Source of the DNA: Barrientosiimonas humi
GTDB taxonomy: Bacteria > Actinomycetota > Actinomycetes > Actinomycetales > Dermatophilaceae
Direction of reading: 5' to 3'
DNA: 64,000 bases
Assembly: GCF_006716095.1 (NCBI RefSeq)
Contig: NZ_VFOK01000001.1
Location: 2,635,375 to 2,699,374, forward strand
In this document: positions 1 to 8,366 of the stretch, piece after piece
Layout of the letters: each line of letters begins with the position of its first letter
Numbering within the stretch: the stretch's first letter is position 1
The notes under the pieces: model-generated
Seen by the model: only the letters and a program-made list of their open reading frames with translations
What the model was told of the DNA's origin: nothing
Database searches by the model: none
Program-made: the position numbers and the translations under genes

Positions 1-20
1 CACGCGAGAGGAGACCGGCC

Positions 21-1553
21 ATGCCCACGCTCGCCGCGGCCACCTCCGTGGGCATCACCGACCGGCTCACCACGCTGCTGCTCATCGGTTCGGTGGTGCT
101 GCTGCTCGGCGTGGCGGCGGTGCGGCTGGCCAACCGGTCGGGGCTGCCGACGCTGCTGCTCTACCTCGGCATCGGCATGGCGCTCGGCAGCAGCGGCCTG
201 GGCATCTCCTTCGACGACGAGGCGATGGCGCAGGCGCTCGGCTACGCCGCGCTCGTGCTGATCCTCGCCGAGGGCGGGCTCACCACCGACTGGTCGGCGA
301 TCCGCGGGTCGGTGGGGGCCGCGGCGATGCTCTCGACCGTCGGCGTCGTGGTGTCGGTGCTGGTCGTCGGCGTCGCGGCGAACCTGCTGCTCGGGGTGCC
401 GTGGAACGTCGCGCTGCTCGTCGGCGCGGTGCTCAGCTCGACCGACGCCGCCGCGGTGTTCTCGGTGCTGCGCCGGGTGCCGCTGCCGGCCCGGCTGAGC
501 GGCGTGCTCGAGGCCGAGTCGGGCTTCAACGACGCGCCCGTCGTGCTGCTGGTCGTGGCGCTCGCGGCGCAGGCGACCCCCGGGTTCGAGCAGCACAGCT
601 GGGCCTTCGTCGCCGGCGAGGCGATCCTGGAGCTGGCCGGCGGCGCGCTCATCGGGTTCGTGCTCGGCCAGCTCATCGGCCGGCTGCTGCGCTGGGGCGC
701 CCCGGGCTCCTCCGGCCTGTTCTCGATCGCCGTGGTGGGCGTGACCGTGCTGGCGTACGCCGTCGCGGACCTGGTCTCCACCAGCGGCTTCATCGCGACC
801 TACGTCTGTGCGCTGGTGCTCGGCAACCTGCGCCTGCCGCACCGGCAGGCCGTGCGCGGCATCGCCCAGGCGTTCGGCTGGCTGGCCCAGATCGGGCTGT
901 TCGTCATGCTCGGCCTGCTCGCCTTCCCCGAGCGGCTGCTCGCCCAGGTGGTGCCGGCGCTGGTGCTCGGCACGGTGCTGCTGCTGGTCGCGCGGCCGCT
1001 GTCGGTCGTCGCGAGCGTCGCGGCCTTCGGCTACTCCTGGCGCGAGCAGGTGTTCCTGTCCTGGGCCGGCCTGCGCGGCGCCGTGCCCATCGTGCTCGCG
1101 ACCGTCCCGCTGATGCTCGGCACGCCCGGCACCGAGTGGATCTTCGACATGATCTTCGTGCTGGTCATCGTCTTCACGATCGTGCAGGCACCGACGCTGC
1201 CGTGGATCACCCGGCGGCTCGGGCTCGCGCAGGCGGCACCGACGTACGACGTCGAGGTCGAGGCCACCCCGCTGGAAGACCTCGACGCCAACCTGCTGCA
1301 GGTCACGATCGGGCAGGAGTCGCGGCTGCACGGGGTCGAGGTGTTCGAGCTGCGGCTGCCGCCCGGCGCCGACATGACCCTCGTGGTGCGCGACGGCACC
1401 TCGTTCGTGCCGCACCGGCGCACCGTGCTGCGGCACGGCGACCAGGTGCTCGTCGTCGCGACCGCCGAGGCGCGCGGCGCGGTGGTGGAGCGCATCCAGG
1501 CGGTCAGTCGCGCGGGGCGCCTGGCCGGCTGGAACGCCGCCGACGCGGGCTGA
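21..1553 (+). CDS. Potassium/proton antiporter (CPA1/NhaP2 type) with TrkA-C domain
   Basis: A 510-residue integral membrane protein. Residues 1 to about 395 form roughly a dozen hydrophobic helices of the Na+/H+ exchanger fold. They include a Ser-Ser-Thr-Asp-Ala stretch near residue 137 and the conserved Phe-Asn-Asp near residue 170 that carries the transport Asp in this family. The hydrophilic tail (about 410-495) resembles a TrkA-C (RCK_C) regulatory domain, as in NhaP2/CvrA proteins that exchange K+ for H+. The ATG at 21 follows GAGAGGAG at a spacing of 9 nt. The upstream gene lies outside the window. Ion selectivity (K+ versus Na+) is inferred from the domain pairing only. Confidence 0.88.
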   Translation: MPTLAAATSVGITDRLTTLLLIGSVVLLLGVAAVRLANRSGLPTLLLYLGIGMALGSSGLGISFDDEAMAQALGYAALVLILAEGGLTTDWSAIRGSVGAAAMLSTVGVVVSVLVVGVAANLLLGVPWNVALLVGAVLSSTDAAAVFSVLRRVPLPARLSGVLEAESGFNDAPVVLLVVALAAQATPGFEQHSWAFVAGEAILELAGGALIGFVLGQLIGRLLRWGAPGSSGLFSIAVVGVTVLAYAVADLVSTSGFIATYVCALVLGNLRLPHRQAVRGIAQAFGWLAQIGLFVMLGLLAFPERLLAQVVPALVLGTVLLLVARPLSVVASVAAFGYSWREQVFLSWAGLRGAVPIVLATVPLMLGTPGTEWIFDMIFVLVIVFTIVQAPTLPWITRRLGLAQAAPTYDVEVEATPLEDLDANLLQVTIGQESRLHGVEVFELRLPPGADMTLVVRDGTSFVPHRRTVLRHGDQVLVVATAEARGAVVERIQAVSRAGRLAGWNAADAG

Positions 1554-1562
1554 GCCGCGGGG

Positions 1563-1600
1563 TAACCTGGGCCCGCGCCGGTGCCGTCGCCCCGGCACCG
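1563..1600 (+). promoter_or_regulatory. Promoter -10 and leader hairpin of the FmdB gene
   Basis: TAACCT at 1563-1568 looks like an actinobacterial -10 box. The leader that would follow contains a GC-rich inverted repeat (CGGTGCCG and CGGCACCG, about 1578-1600) before the start codon at 1644. Whether the hairpin regulates expression is unknown. Confidence 0.4.
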
Positions 1601-1643
1601 TTGCTCCTCGAGCGCCTCGCGCGCACGTCCCACGAAGGTCGAG

Positions 1644-2015
1644 ATGCCCACCTACCCCTACGCCTGCACCGAGTGCGGCCACCAGTTCGAGAAGTACCAG
1701 TCGTTCCACGACGACCCGCTCACCGAGTGCCCCGAGTGCGGCGGCAAGCTGCGCAAGGTCTGGGGTTCGGTCGGCGTGGTGTTCAAGGGGTCGGGGTTCT
1801 ACCGCAACGACAGCCGGTCGGGGTCGGGATCCTCGGGCTCGTCGTCGGGGTCGGGGTCGTCGTCCGACGGTGGCTCGGGGTCGGGCGAGAAGTCCGGGTC
1901 TGGCGAGAAGTCCGGGTCCGGCGAGAAGTCCGGCGCCAAGAAGACGGAGGGCAAGAGCGACTCCGGGTCGAGCTCGACCACCTCGTCGGGGTCGTCCGGC
2001 TCCGGGGCTGCCTGA
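1644..2015 (+). CDS. FmdB-family zinc ribbon protein with Ser/Gly-rich tail
   Basis: A 123-residue protein starting Met-Pro-Thr-Tyr-Pro-Tyr. It has the CxxC...CxxC zinc ribbon of the FmdB regulatory-protein family (Cys8, Cys11, Cys29, Cys32). From about residue 55 it is a low-complexity Ser/Gly tail that includes three copies of the hexamer GSGEKS, encoded by near-identical DNA, so slippage is possible. An upstream in-frame ATG at 1581 is rejected because the family starts at the zinc ribbon and a GAAGG-like site precedes 1644. In many Micrococcales this gene sits beside a SAF-domain gene and mscL, as it does here. The molecular function is not known. Confidence 0.85.
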   Translation: MPTYPYACTECGHQFEKYQSFHDDPLTECPECGGKLRKVWGSVGVVFKGSGFYRNDSRSGSGSSGSSSGSGSSSDGGSGSGEKSGSGEKSGSGEKSGAKKTEGKSDSGSSSTTSSGSSGSGAA

Positions 2016-2116
2016 GCGGGGCCGTCCTTTCCACAGGGCTGCGCGCGCGGCGCGCGGGATGCACAGGGGCGGGGCGCGGCCTGCTGGGCGCGGTGCCGCC
2101 TCGGTAGTTTCGCCGC

Positions 2117-2965
2117 ATGAGCGCTGCTGCAGCCCCGACGCGTGAGCCGCTCGCCGACATCGGCGTGATCGGCGGCTCCGGTTTCTACTCCTTCCTGTCC
2201 TCCCCCGAGCGGCACCGGGTCGAGACGCCGTTCGGCGACCCCAGCGACGAGATCGCGGTGGGCGAGGTCGACGGGCGGCGGGTGGCCTTCCTCGCGCGGC
2301 ACGGGCAGGGGCACGTGTTCCCGCCGCACCGGGTCAACTACCGGGCGAACCTGTGGGCGCTGCGCAGCCTCGGGGTGCGCCAGGTGCTCGCGCCGTGCGC
2401 GGTGGGGTCGCTGCGGCCCGAGCACGGCCCGGGCACGCTCGTCGTGCCCGACCAGGTCGTCGACCGCACGTGGGGGCGGGCGCACACGGTCTACGACGAG
2501 CCGGGGCCGGTGGTGCACGTCGCGTTCGCCGACCCCTACTGCCCGCGCGGGCGCGCGGCGGTGCTGCGGGCGAGCGCGGGGTCGCGGCTCGACGCGGTCG
2601 ACGGCGGCACCCTGGTCGTGATCAACGGGCCGCGCTTCTCCAGCCGCGCCGAGTCGCAGTGGCACCGGGCCGCCGGCTGGTCGGTCGTCGGCATGACCGC
2701 GATGCCCGAGGCGAGCGTCGCCCGCGAGCTGGCGATGTGCTACTCCAACGCCTGCCTGGTCACCGATCACGACGCCGGCGTCGAGGGGCAGGAGGCGGTC
2801 ACGCACGAGGCGGTGCTGCAGCAGTTCGCGCGCTCGATCGACGACCTGAAGGGCCTGCTGCGCGTGGCGATCGCGCGGCTGCCCGAGCCGGAGCCCGACG
2901 ACACCGCCCGCTGCGCCTGCCGCCGCTCGCTCGACGGCTTGACCCTGCCGTTCGAGCTGCCATGA
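2117..2965 (+). CDS. mtnP: S-methyl-5'-thioadenosine (or thioinosine) phosphorylase
   Basis: A 282-residue purine nucleoside phosphorylase of the MTAP/PNP type II fold, which cleaves 5'-methylthioadenosine or a close relative with phosphate in polyamine/methionine salvage. Evidence is the phosphate-binding GVIGGSGFY at residues 16-24, an ARHG...PPHRVNYRAN block, NGPRFSSRAES, and the MPEA...ARE segment followed by VTDHDAG. That last segment normally sets base specificity, so thioinosine is also possible. The start is preceded by TAGTTT (2105-2110) with only six bases to the ATG, which suggests a leaderless mRNA. The stop overlaps the next start as ATGA. The C-terminal tail has two cysteines of unknown role. 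Confidence 0.87.
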   Translation: MSAAAAPTREPLADIGVIGGSGFYSFLSSPERHRVETPFGDPSDEIAVGEVDGRRVAFLARHGQGHVFPPHRVNYRANLWALRSLGVRQVLAPCAVGSLRPEHGPGTLVVPDQVVDRTWGRAHTVYDEPGPVVHVAFADPYCPRGRAAVLRASAGSRLDAVDGGTLVVINGPRFSSRAESQWHRAAGWSVVGMTAMPEASVARELAMCYSNACLVTDHDAGVEGQEAVTHEAVLQQFARSIDDLKGLLRVAIARLPEPEPDDTARCACRRSLDGLTLPFELP

Positions 2966-3639
2966 GCGCTCGAAGCAGGTCGAGTAGGCCCGCGAGGGAC
3001 GAGCGGGCCGTATCGAGACCCTCCCGCCGCGAGGCCACCCGCCGCCTCCGGCTGCGCCGCGTGCTCACCGCCGCCCTGGCAGCGCTGGCCGTCACGGCGG
3101 GGCTGACGGCGATGCGGCCGGCCCCCGAGCCGACCCGTCCGGTGCCGGTGGCGGCGCGCGACCTCCCGGCCGGTCACCTGCTGCGGGCCGACGACGTCGA
3201 GACGGTGCAGTGGCCGGCGCGGCTGGTCGAGCAGGTGGCGGGCGAGGGGCAGCCGACCGCGGCCTCGCTCGCCGGTCGCCGCGTGGTGGGTCCGGTCCGC
3301 GACGGCGAGCCGGTCACCACCGCCCGGCTGCTGACACCGGCCACCCTGCCCGGGACGTCCGCCGGCGACGTGGTGCTGAGCCTGCCGTCCGACGACGCCG
3401 CCCTCACCGAGATGCTGCGCCCCGGCGACCGGGTCGACGTCTTCGACCAGCAGGGCACCCCGGCCGCGCGCGGCGTGCGGGTGCTGGCCGTGGTGCCCGC
3501 CGGCGACGAGGCCGGACCACGGGCCGCGGCGTCGGTGCTGGTGGCGGTGCCGCGGACGTACGTCGGGGCGGTGGCGAGCGCCCGCAGCGGCGGGCCGGGC
3601 GGCACCGCGCCGGTCGTCCTGGCGCTGGACGCCGGATGA
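2962..3639 (+). CDS. SAF-domain protein (CpaB/RcpC-like), single membrane anchor
   Basis: A 225-residue protein with a basic N-terminus and one membrane segment (about 34-50). It is followed by a SAF domain (about 58-120: PVPVAARDLPAGHLL then ADDVETV) and a C-terminal region like RcpC/CpaB. CpaB proteins help assemble Flp pili, but no pilus genes are nearby, so the role here is open. The ATG at 2962 overlaps the mtnP stop (ATGA). A 43-bp repeat found elsewhere in the window (2978-3020) encodes residues 6-20. An in-frame GTG at 3061 would start just before the membrane segment and is a real alternative start. Confidence 0.72.
   Translation: MSARSRSSRPARDERAVSRPSRREATRRLRLRRVLTAALAALAVTAGLTAMRPAPEPTRPVPVAARDLPAGHLLRADDVETVQWPARLVEQVAGEGQPTAASLAGRRVVGPVRDGEPVTTARLLTPATLPGTSAGDVVLSLPSDDAALTEMLRPGDRVDVFDQQGTPAARGVRVLAVVPAGDEAGPRAAASVLVAVPRTYVGAVASARSGGPGGTAPVVLALDAG
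2978..3020. repeat. 43-bp interspersed element, copy 1
   Basis: Begins GGTCGAGTAG and ends GTATCGAGACC. Copy 2 is at 56767-56809 and has the same length. The inner arms GGCCCG and CGGGCC pair, and copy 2 has different bases that still pair (CGCGC with GCGCG), so the element probably folds as a stem-loop. Here it lies inside the annotated N-terminus of the SAF gene. Confidence 0.75.
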
Positions 3640-3754
3640 TTGGCCCGCCAATAGCACAGACACGCCGCAGATGCGCAGGGTTTGGTCATACCCGGGGGGC
3701 TGAAATATCGCTACAGTCGCGGGCGATCACCCCCTAGACCAAAGGAATCACCCC

Positions 3755-4138
3755 ATGAAGGGCTTCAAGGAGTTCCTCTTCCGCGGCAACGTGGTCGAGC
3801 TCGCCGTCGCGGTCGTCATCGGCTCCGCGTTCGCGAACGTCGTCGACAAGTTCGTCAGCTCCATCATCACCCCGCTGCTGAACTCGTTCGGCGGCGCGAA
3901 CACCCAGGGCTGGGGGTTCGAGATCAAGTCGGGTCAGGCCAACACGCTGGTCAACCTGTCCGCGATCGTCAACGCCCTCATCGTCTTCCTGATGACCGCC
4001 GCGGTCGTCTACTTCCTGCTGATCCTGCCGATGAACAAGCTGCAGGAGCGCCGCAAGGCCGGCGTCGAGGACCCGATCGAGCCGACCGAGCTCGAGCTGC
4101 TCGCCGAGATCCGCGACGAGCTGCGCGCCCGCCGCTGA
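3755..4138 (+). CDS. mscL: Large-conductance mechanosensitive channel MscL
   Basis: A 127-residue channel that opens under membrane tension to release solutes during hypo-osmotic shock. It starts MKGFKEFLFRGNVVELAVAVVIG, the MscL amphipathic N-helix running into TM1 (about 13-42). It continues with a periplasmic loop, TM2 (about 70-96, VIFLMTAAVVYFLLIL region) and a charged C-terminal helix (EIRDELRARR). Length and architecture match the family. It follows the SAF gene after 115 bp of non-coding DNA, so it probably has its own promoter. A terminator follows. Confidence 0.96.
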   Translation: MKGFKEFLFRGNVVELAVAVVIGSAFANVVDKFVSSIITPLLNSFGGANTQGWGFEIKSGQANTLVNLSAIVNALIVFLMTAAVVYFLLILPMNKLQERRKAGVEDPIEPTELELLAEIRDELRARR

Positions 4139-4160
4139 CCGACCTGCTGCACCGCTGACG

Positions 4161-4193
4161 AACGGCGGCTCCCTCACCGAGGGGGCCGCCGTT
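4161..4193 (+). terminator. Rho-independent-type hairpin after mscL
   Basis: AACGGCGGCTCCCTC pairs with GAGGGGGCCGCCGTT around a three-base loop (15-bp stem with one mismatch), followed by a short T-containing tract. It lies between mscL and the convergent gene ending at 4211, so it may serve both. Confidence 0.75.
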
Positions 4194-4210
4194 TCGTGGT
4201 TGCGGAGGGC

Positions 4211-4396
4211 CTACCGCCCCCAGTGCGGCGGACGCTGCTCGCGCAGCCAGCGGGTGCGCTCGTCGTCGCGCTCGCCACCCCGCTCGGGCTCCACGTCGTC
4301 GCTGGTCTGGTCGGGCCGGCCGCCGCGCTGCTCGACGCCGCCGGTGGCCTCGCGGGTCGCGCGGCGGTGGCGACGTGCGGGGCGCTCGCCGCTCAC
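4211..4396 (-). CDS. Small hydrophilic protein coupled to the helicase-nuclease gene
   Basis: A 61-residue ORF starting at a GTG whose last two bases are the first two of the helicase stop codon (GTGA). It is very polar (Arg, Glu, Gly, Asp) and ends ...WLREQRPPHWGR, a well-formed terminus unlike random shadow coding. The coupled start and the distinct C-terminus argue it is a real gene. I do not recognise a family. It could be a small accessory to the helicase, but that is inferred from position only. Confidence 0.55.
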   Translation of the reverse strand: MSGERPARRHRRATREATGGVEQRGGRPDQTSDDVEPERGGERDDERTRWLREQRPPHWGR

Positions 4397-7300
4397 GACG
4401 TACGCCGTCGTCGCCGGGCCTGGGCCCGCTCCAGCGACACCCGCTGCACCGTGTTCTGGATGCGGGCGACGTCGCGGGCCGGGTCGCGGAAGACGTCGAC
4501 GGTCCAGACCCGCTCGTAGGCCCATCCGAAGCGGCGCAGCAGGTCGGGGCGCAGCCGGTCGCGGTCGCGCACGCCGGAGATCGAGGCATAACCGGGCCCG
4601 TCGGTCTCGACGGCCACGATCGGCTCGTCCGGGTGCGCGGGGTCGTGCACGACCAGGTCGATGGGCAGGATCGACCGGCCGTAGCCGGTGCTGACGACGA
4701 GTCCCTTGTCGCGCAGGCGTTTCGCGAGGTCGGAGACGACCGGTGACACCGGCCGCTGCGCGGGTCGCGGCGCCACCTGCTGGTCGACCACGCTGCCGGT
4801 CGAGGCGACCCGGCGGCGGCGACCGCCGATGCGCGCGACGCCGCGCGGCACCTCCTGGTCCTGCGGCTGCTGGTCGCCGCCGACCGAGGCGAGCAGGCTG
4901 CGCAGCAGCTGGGCTCCCTTGGAGCGCAACCGGTTCGGGGCGAGGTCACCGGCCGTCACGGCCGACACGACGGTGAGCCGGCGGCGGGCGCGGGTGGTCG
5001 CCACGGCGAGCAACCGTTCGCCGCCGGGCGCACCCAGCCCGGCGACGTCGTACGTCACGGCGCCGTCGGCGCCCCGGCCGAAGCCGACGGTGAGGATCAC
5101 CGCGTCCCACTCCTCGCCCTGGGCGTCGGTGACGTCGCGCACCGACACCGCGGCGGCGACGGCCGGATCGAGCGCCGCCCGCAGCGCCGCGTCGACCTGC
5201 TCGGCGTGCGGGGCGCTGAGCGAGACGACGCCGACCGACTCCTCGGGGTGCTCGCGCAGCTGGGCGAGCACCAGGTCGACGACGCGCTGCACCTCGGCGG
5301 GGCTGGTCGTGCCGTCGCCGTGCGCGCCGTCGACGCGCTCGAAGGCTACGACCTCTTCGGCCCCGGGCGAGGGCAGCGTGACGAGGGTGCCGCCGTAGAC
5401 CTCGGCGTTCGCGAACGAGACCAGCCGCTCGTCGGCGGAGCGGTAGTGCCAGGTCAGCGGCTGCTGCGGCAGCAGCGGGCCGAGCACGTCGATGACCGAG
5501 TCGCCGGTGCCGACCGCGGCGGGGCGCTGGTCGTCGGCGGTGACCGTGAACGGCTGCGGCCGCAGCTGCTGCGGGTCGCCGCTGAGCACGACCTGCTCGC
5601 CGCGGGCGATGGCCGACACGGCCTGGGCGGGACTCACGAGCGAGGCCTCGTCGATCACGACCACGTCGAACCACAGGCCCGGCGGCACGTGCTCGGCGAC
5701 GGTCAGCGGGCTCATCGCCCAGCACGGCCGGACCGAGGTCATCAGCTCCGGCGCGGCCGCCAGCAGCTCGCGCCACGGCATCGCCTGGTCGCCGCGCGCC
5801 GCCTGCTCGCGCAGCAGCTGCACCTGGTCGGGGAAGTCCTGGGCGACCCGGCGCACCTGGCGGTCGAAGTCGGCGCGCGCCCGCCGCCGCGACCGCTCCA
5901 GCTGGGCCTGGTCGTCGTCGGCGAACTGCTCGGCGGCGCGGCGCAGCTCCTCGCCGTCGTGCCGGGCGTACGCCTCGTCGCGGGTCTTGATCTCGTCCAG
6001 CACCGAGCTCCACCAGACGAAGTCGAGCTCTTCGGGCACCCGCTCGACCGGCAGGTGGCGCGCCGCGAAGTCGTCGACGAGCGGGCCGAGGTGCTCGCGG
6101 CGCAGCTCGTCGACGCGGGTGACGGTCGCGGCCGTGGCGGTCAGCCGGTCGTCGTGGGCGGCCAGGTCGTCGAGCCGGGCCTGCAGGTCGTCCAGGTCGA
6201 GCCGGACCAGGTCGCCGCCGTCGCGCGTCGGCTCCAGCCGGGCGCCGAGCCACTCCAGCTCCTCGCGGAAGGTCTCCTGCTCGCGCTCGACCTCGGGCAC
6301 CTCGACCGGTGCGCTGGGGCGCGAGCCCGGGCCGCTCTGCTCGTTCCACTGCGCCTTCTGCGCGGCGGCGAGCACGAGCACGCCGTGCAGGTCCTTGGGC
6401 GGCGGGCCGGGCCGCAGCAGGTCGCGGGCCTGGGTGCGCAGCCGGCGACGCTCGAGCAGACCGACGTCGTCGCCGCGCTCCTGCTCGGCCCGCTCGCGGC
6501 GGGAGGCGGTGGCGCGCACGAGCTGGTCGAGCGGCGCCTCGAAGATCTCGGGGCGGAAGATCTCCAGCGTCGAGAAGACCCGGCCCATGAGGTCCAGCTG
6601 CTCGTCGGCCTCGAGCACCGTGCGCGGGCGGCGCAGGCCCACCTGGGCGGCGAGATCACCCACGCGAGAGCGATATTCGGCCAGTCCCCCACCCGACAGG
6701 CGCTGCACCAGCTCACGCGTGCGCCGGGTCTGGTCCTCGCCGACGACGCGGGCGGCGTACCACGGGTCGGGGCCGGGCTCGCTGGACCAGGCGCCGGCGC
6801 GGGCCAGCTCGACCAGCCGCTCCGACACCTCGCCGCGACGCTCGTCGGGGATGCGGTGCAACCGGCTGCCCACGAGGCGTACGCGCGAGTGCGGCGGGTG
6901 CTCCAGCGCGGCCAGCTCGGCGATGCGGGTCTGCGCCTCGTCGGCCGACACGCCCCACGGCTCGCGGGCCTCGTGCATGGCGCGGCGGTGCTCGGCCAGG
7001 CGGTCGCGGGCGGCGCTCAGCGTGGAGCCGGAGCTCTCCGCGCCCGAGGCGGCGTCGGACGGGGCGGTGTCCGACTCAGCGTCCGCAGCGTCCGGGGCGG
7101 TCTCCGGCTGGGCGAGCGCCCGGTCGATGGTGGCGACCAGGTCGGCAGGCGTCGCGCGGTCCACGTCGAGCACGAGCTCGGCGAGGCCGTGCTCCCCCAG
7201 GCGGGTCCGGACGTCCTGCAGCGCGATGCGCTTGGGCGAGGTGAGCAGCACGCGGCGGCCGCGCGAGGACAGCGTGGCGATGAGGTCGACGATCGTCTGG

Positions 7301-8205
7301 GTCTTGCCCGTGCCGGGCGGACCGTTCAGCAGCAGGTGCGAGCCGGCCTCGACGGCGTCGATCGCGGCGCGCTGGCTGGCGTCGGCGTCGACGACGATGC
7401 GCTCCTGCTCCAGGTCGGGGTCGGCCTCGGCCGGCGGCGCCGTGGCGCCGACGTGGGCGACGGCCTCGGGGTCGCCGATCATCGCCGCGACGGCCGGGTG
7501 CGCCGCGAGGGTCATGCCGTTGTTCGCCAGGTCGCCGATCATCGGGGCCTTGGCGGTGGAGAAGGTCGACAGCACCAGGCTCGGGCGCACGTCGAACCCG
7601 GGCAGCCCGGCGCACTGCGAGCGCAGCCAGGCGTAGGCGCCCTCGGGCGAACCGTGTCCTCGACCGGCGGCGGCGACCAACCAGTCGGCGGTGATGTCGA
7701 CGCCGCGCTCGCTGCGCAGGTAGTCCAGCAGCACCGGGTTGGCGACCAGGGAGGAGGCGACGTCGAGCAGCACGTCGCCGCCGCGGGTGTCGGTGGGGCG
7801 CAGCGTGACCCGGCGCAGCAGCACGGGGGCGACCGGCCGGCGGGGATAGCTCGGGGGCACGTCCCACGACGCGAGTCCCATGGCGACGTACGTCGTGCGC
7901 AGCCCGTGCTCGCGCTCCAGCCGGTCGGCGTGCCGCCAGATCGCCCGGACCCGGCGCAGCGACTCGGCGAAGGCGTCGGGCGAGCGCACCAGCTCGGAGA
8001 GCCGGACGGGGTTGCCGGCGAGCAGCTTGGCGACGCCGGCGGGGTGGGCGGTGGTCAGGTCGAGCGAGCCCGACGGGGTCGGCTCGAACCACAGCAGCGG
8101 GTTGCGCCCGCCGAGCTCGACCAGCTCGCGGCGCCAACCGTCGAGGACGGCGGCGAACCCGTCCTGGGTCTGCGGGCGCATGCCGTCGCTCGAGGGGCTG
8201 GTCAC
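4393..8205 (-). CDS. DUF4011-type superfamily 1 helicase with C-terminal Vsr-like (MTES_1575) nuclease domain
   Basis: A 1270-residue protein. The N-terminus has a DUF4011-like motif (WRRELVELGGRNPLLWF). The AAA_11/AAA_12 SF1 helicase core has Walker A GPPGTGKTQT near residue 295 and Walker B VVIDEASLVSP near residue 848, separated by a long insertion. The C-terminus (about 1160-1250) looks like a Vsr/MTES_1575 endonuclease: PIDLVV, then VETDGPGY, RDRDRLR and FGWAYERVW. Helicase-Vsr fusions are common in phage-defence islands, but no partner defence genes are seen apart from the small coupled ORF. The start GTG 8205 lies 7 nt after a TAACCT box (8213-8218), fitting a leaderless mRNA. An in-frame ATG at 8181 is the alternative. 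Confidence 0.85.
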   Translation of the reverse strand: MTSPSSDGMRPQTQDGFAAVLDGWRRELVELGGRNPLLWFEPTPSGSLDLTTAHPAGVAKLLAGNPVRLSELVRSPDAFAESLRRVRAIWRHADRLEREHGLRTTYVAMGLASWDVPPSYPRRPVAPVLLRRVTLRPTDTRGGDVLLDVASSLVANPVLLDYLRSERGVDITADWLVAAAGRGHGSPEGAYAWLRSQCAGLPGFDVRPSLVLSTFSTAKAPMIGDLANNGMTLAAHPAVAAMIGDPEAVAHVGATAPPAEADPDLEQERIVVDADASQRAAIDAVEAGSHLLLNGPPGTGKTQTIVDLIATLSSRGRRVLLTSPKRIALQDVRTRLGEHGLAELVLDVDRATPADLVATIDRALAQPETAPDAADAESDTAPSDAASGAESSGSTLSAARDRLAEHRRAMHEAREPWGVSADEAQTRIAELAALEHPPHSRVRLVGSRLHRIPDERRGEVSERLVELARAGAWSSEPGPDPWYAARVVGEDQTRRTRELVQRLSGGGLAEYRSRVGDLAAQVGLRRPRTVLEADEQLDLMGRVFSTLEIFRPEIFEAPLDQLVRATASRRERAEQERGDDVGLLERRRLRTQARDLLRPGPPPKDLHGVLVLAAAQKAQWNEQSGPGSRPSAPVEVPEVEREQETFREELEWLGARLEPTRDGGDLVRLDLDDLQARLDDLAAHDDRLTATAATVTRVDELRREHLGPLVDDFAARHLPVERVPEELDFVWWSSVLDEIKTRDEAYARHDGEELRRAAEQFADDDQAQLERSRRRARADFDRQVRRVAQDFPDQVQLLREQAARGDQAMPWRELLAAAPELMTSVRPCWAMSPLTVAEHVPPGLWFDVVVIDEASLVSPAQAVSAIARGEQVVLSGDPQQLRPQPFTVTADDQRPAAVGTGDSVIDVLGPLLPQQPLTWHYRSADERLVSFANAEVYGGTLVTLPSPGAEEVVAFERVDGAHGDGTTSPAEVQRVVDLVLAQLREHPEESVGVVSLSAPHAEQVDAALRAALDPAVAAAVSVRDVTDAQGEEWDAVILTVGFGRGADGAVTYDVAGLGAPGGERLLAVATTRARRRLTVVSAVTAGDLAPNRLRSKGAQLLRSLLASVGGDQQPQDQEVPRGVARIGGRRRRVASTGSVVDQQVAPRPAQRPVSPVVSDLAKRLRDKGLVVSTGYGRSILPIDLVVHDPAHPDEPIVAVETDGPGYASISGVRDRDRLRPDLLRRFGWAYERVWTVDVFRDPARDVARIQNTVQRVSLERAQARRRRRTS

Positions 8206-8366
8206 GCCGCCGAGGTTAGTCGGCCGGGGTCGGCGGGCGGTGCAGGACCGGTTCCCACCCGATCGCAGGTGTGCCGCGAAGGCGACACGGGGTGAACGAG
8301 CACCTCCTCGAGCGCGCGGAGGGCGTACTCCTGGAAGATGGGCGCAACCTGATCGGGAGGTCCCGC

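Noticed and set aside
242-793. Minus-strand frame inside the antiporter gene
   Set aside because: High-GC shadow frame of a clear membrane protein gene. Low-complexity Ser/Thr/Ala composition and no start signal.
5206-8295. 1029-codon plus-strand frame across the helicase gene
   Set aside because: Antisense shadow. The minus frame has conserved Walker and nuclease motifs, while the plus frame has none.
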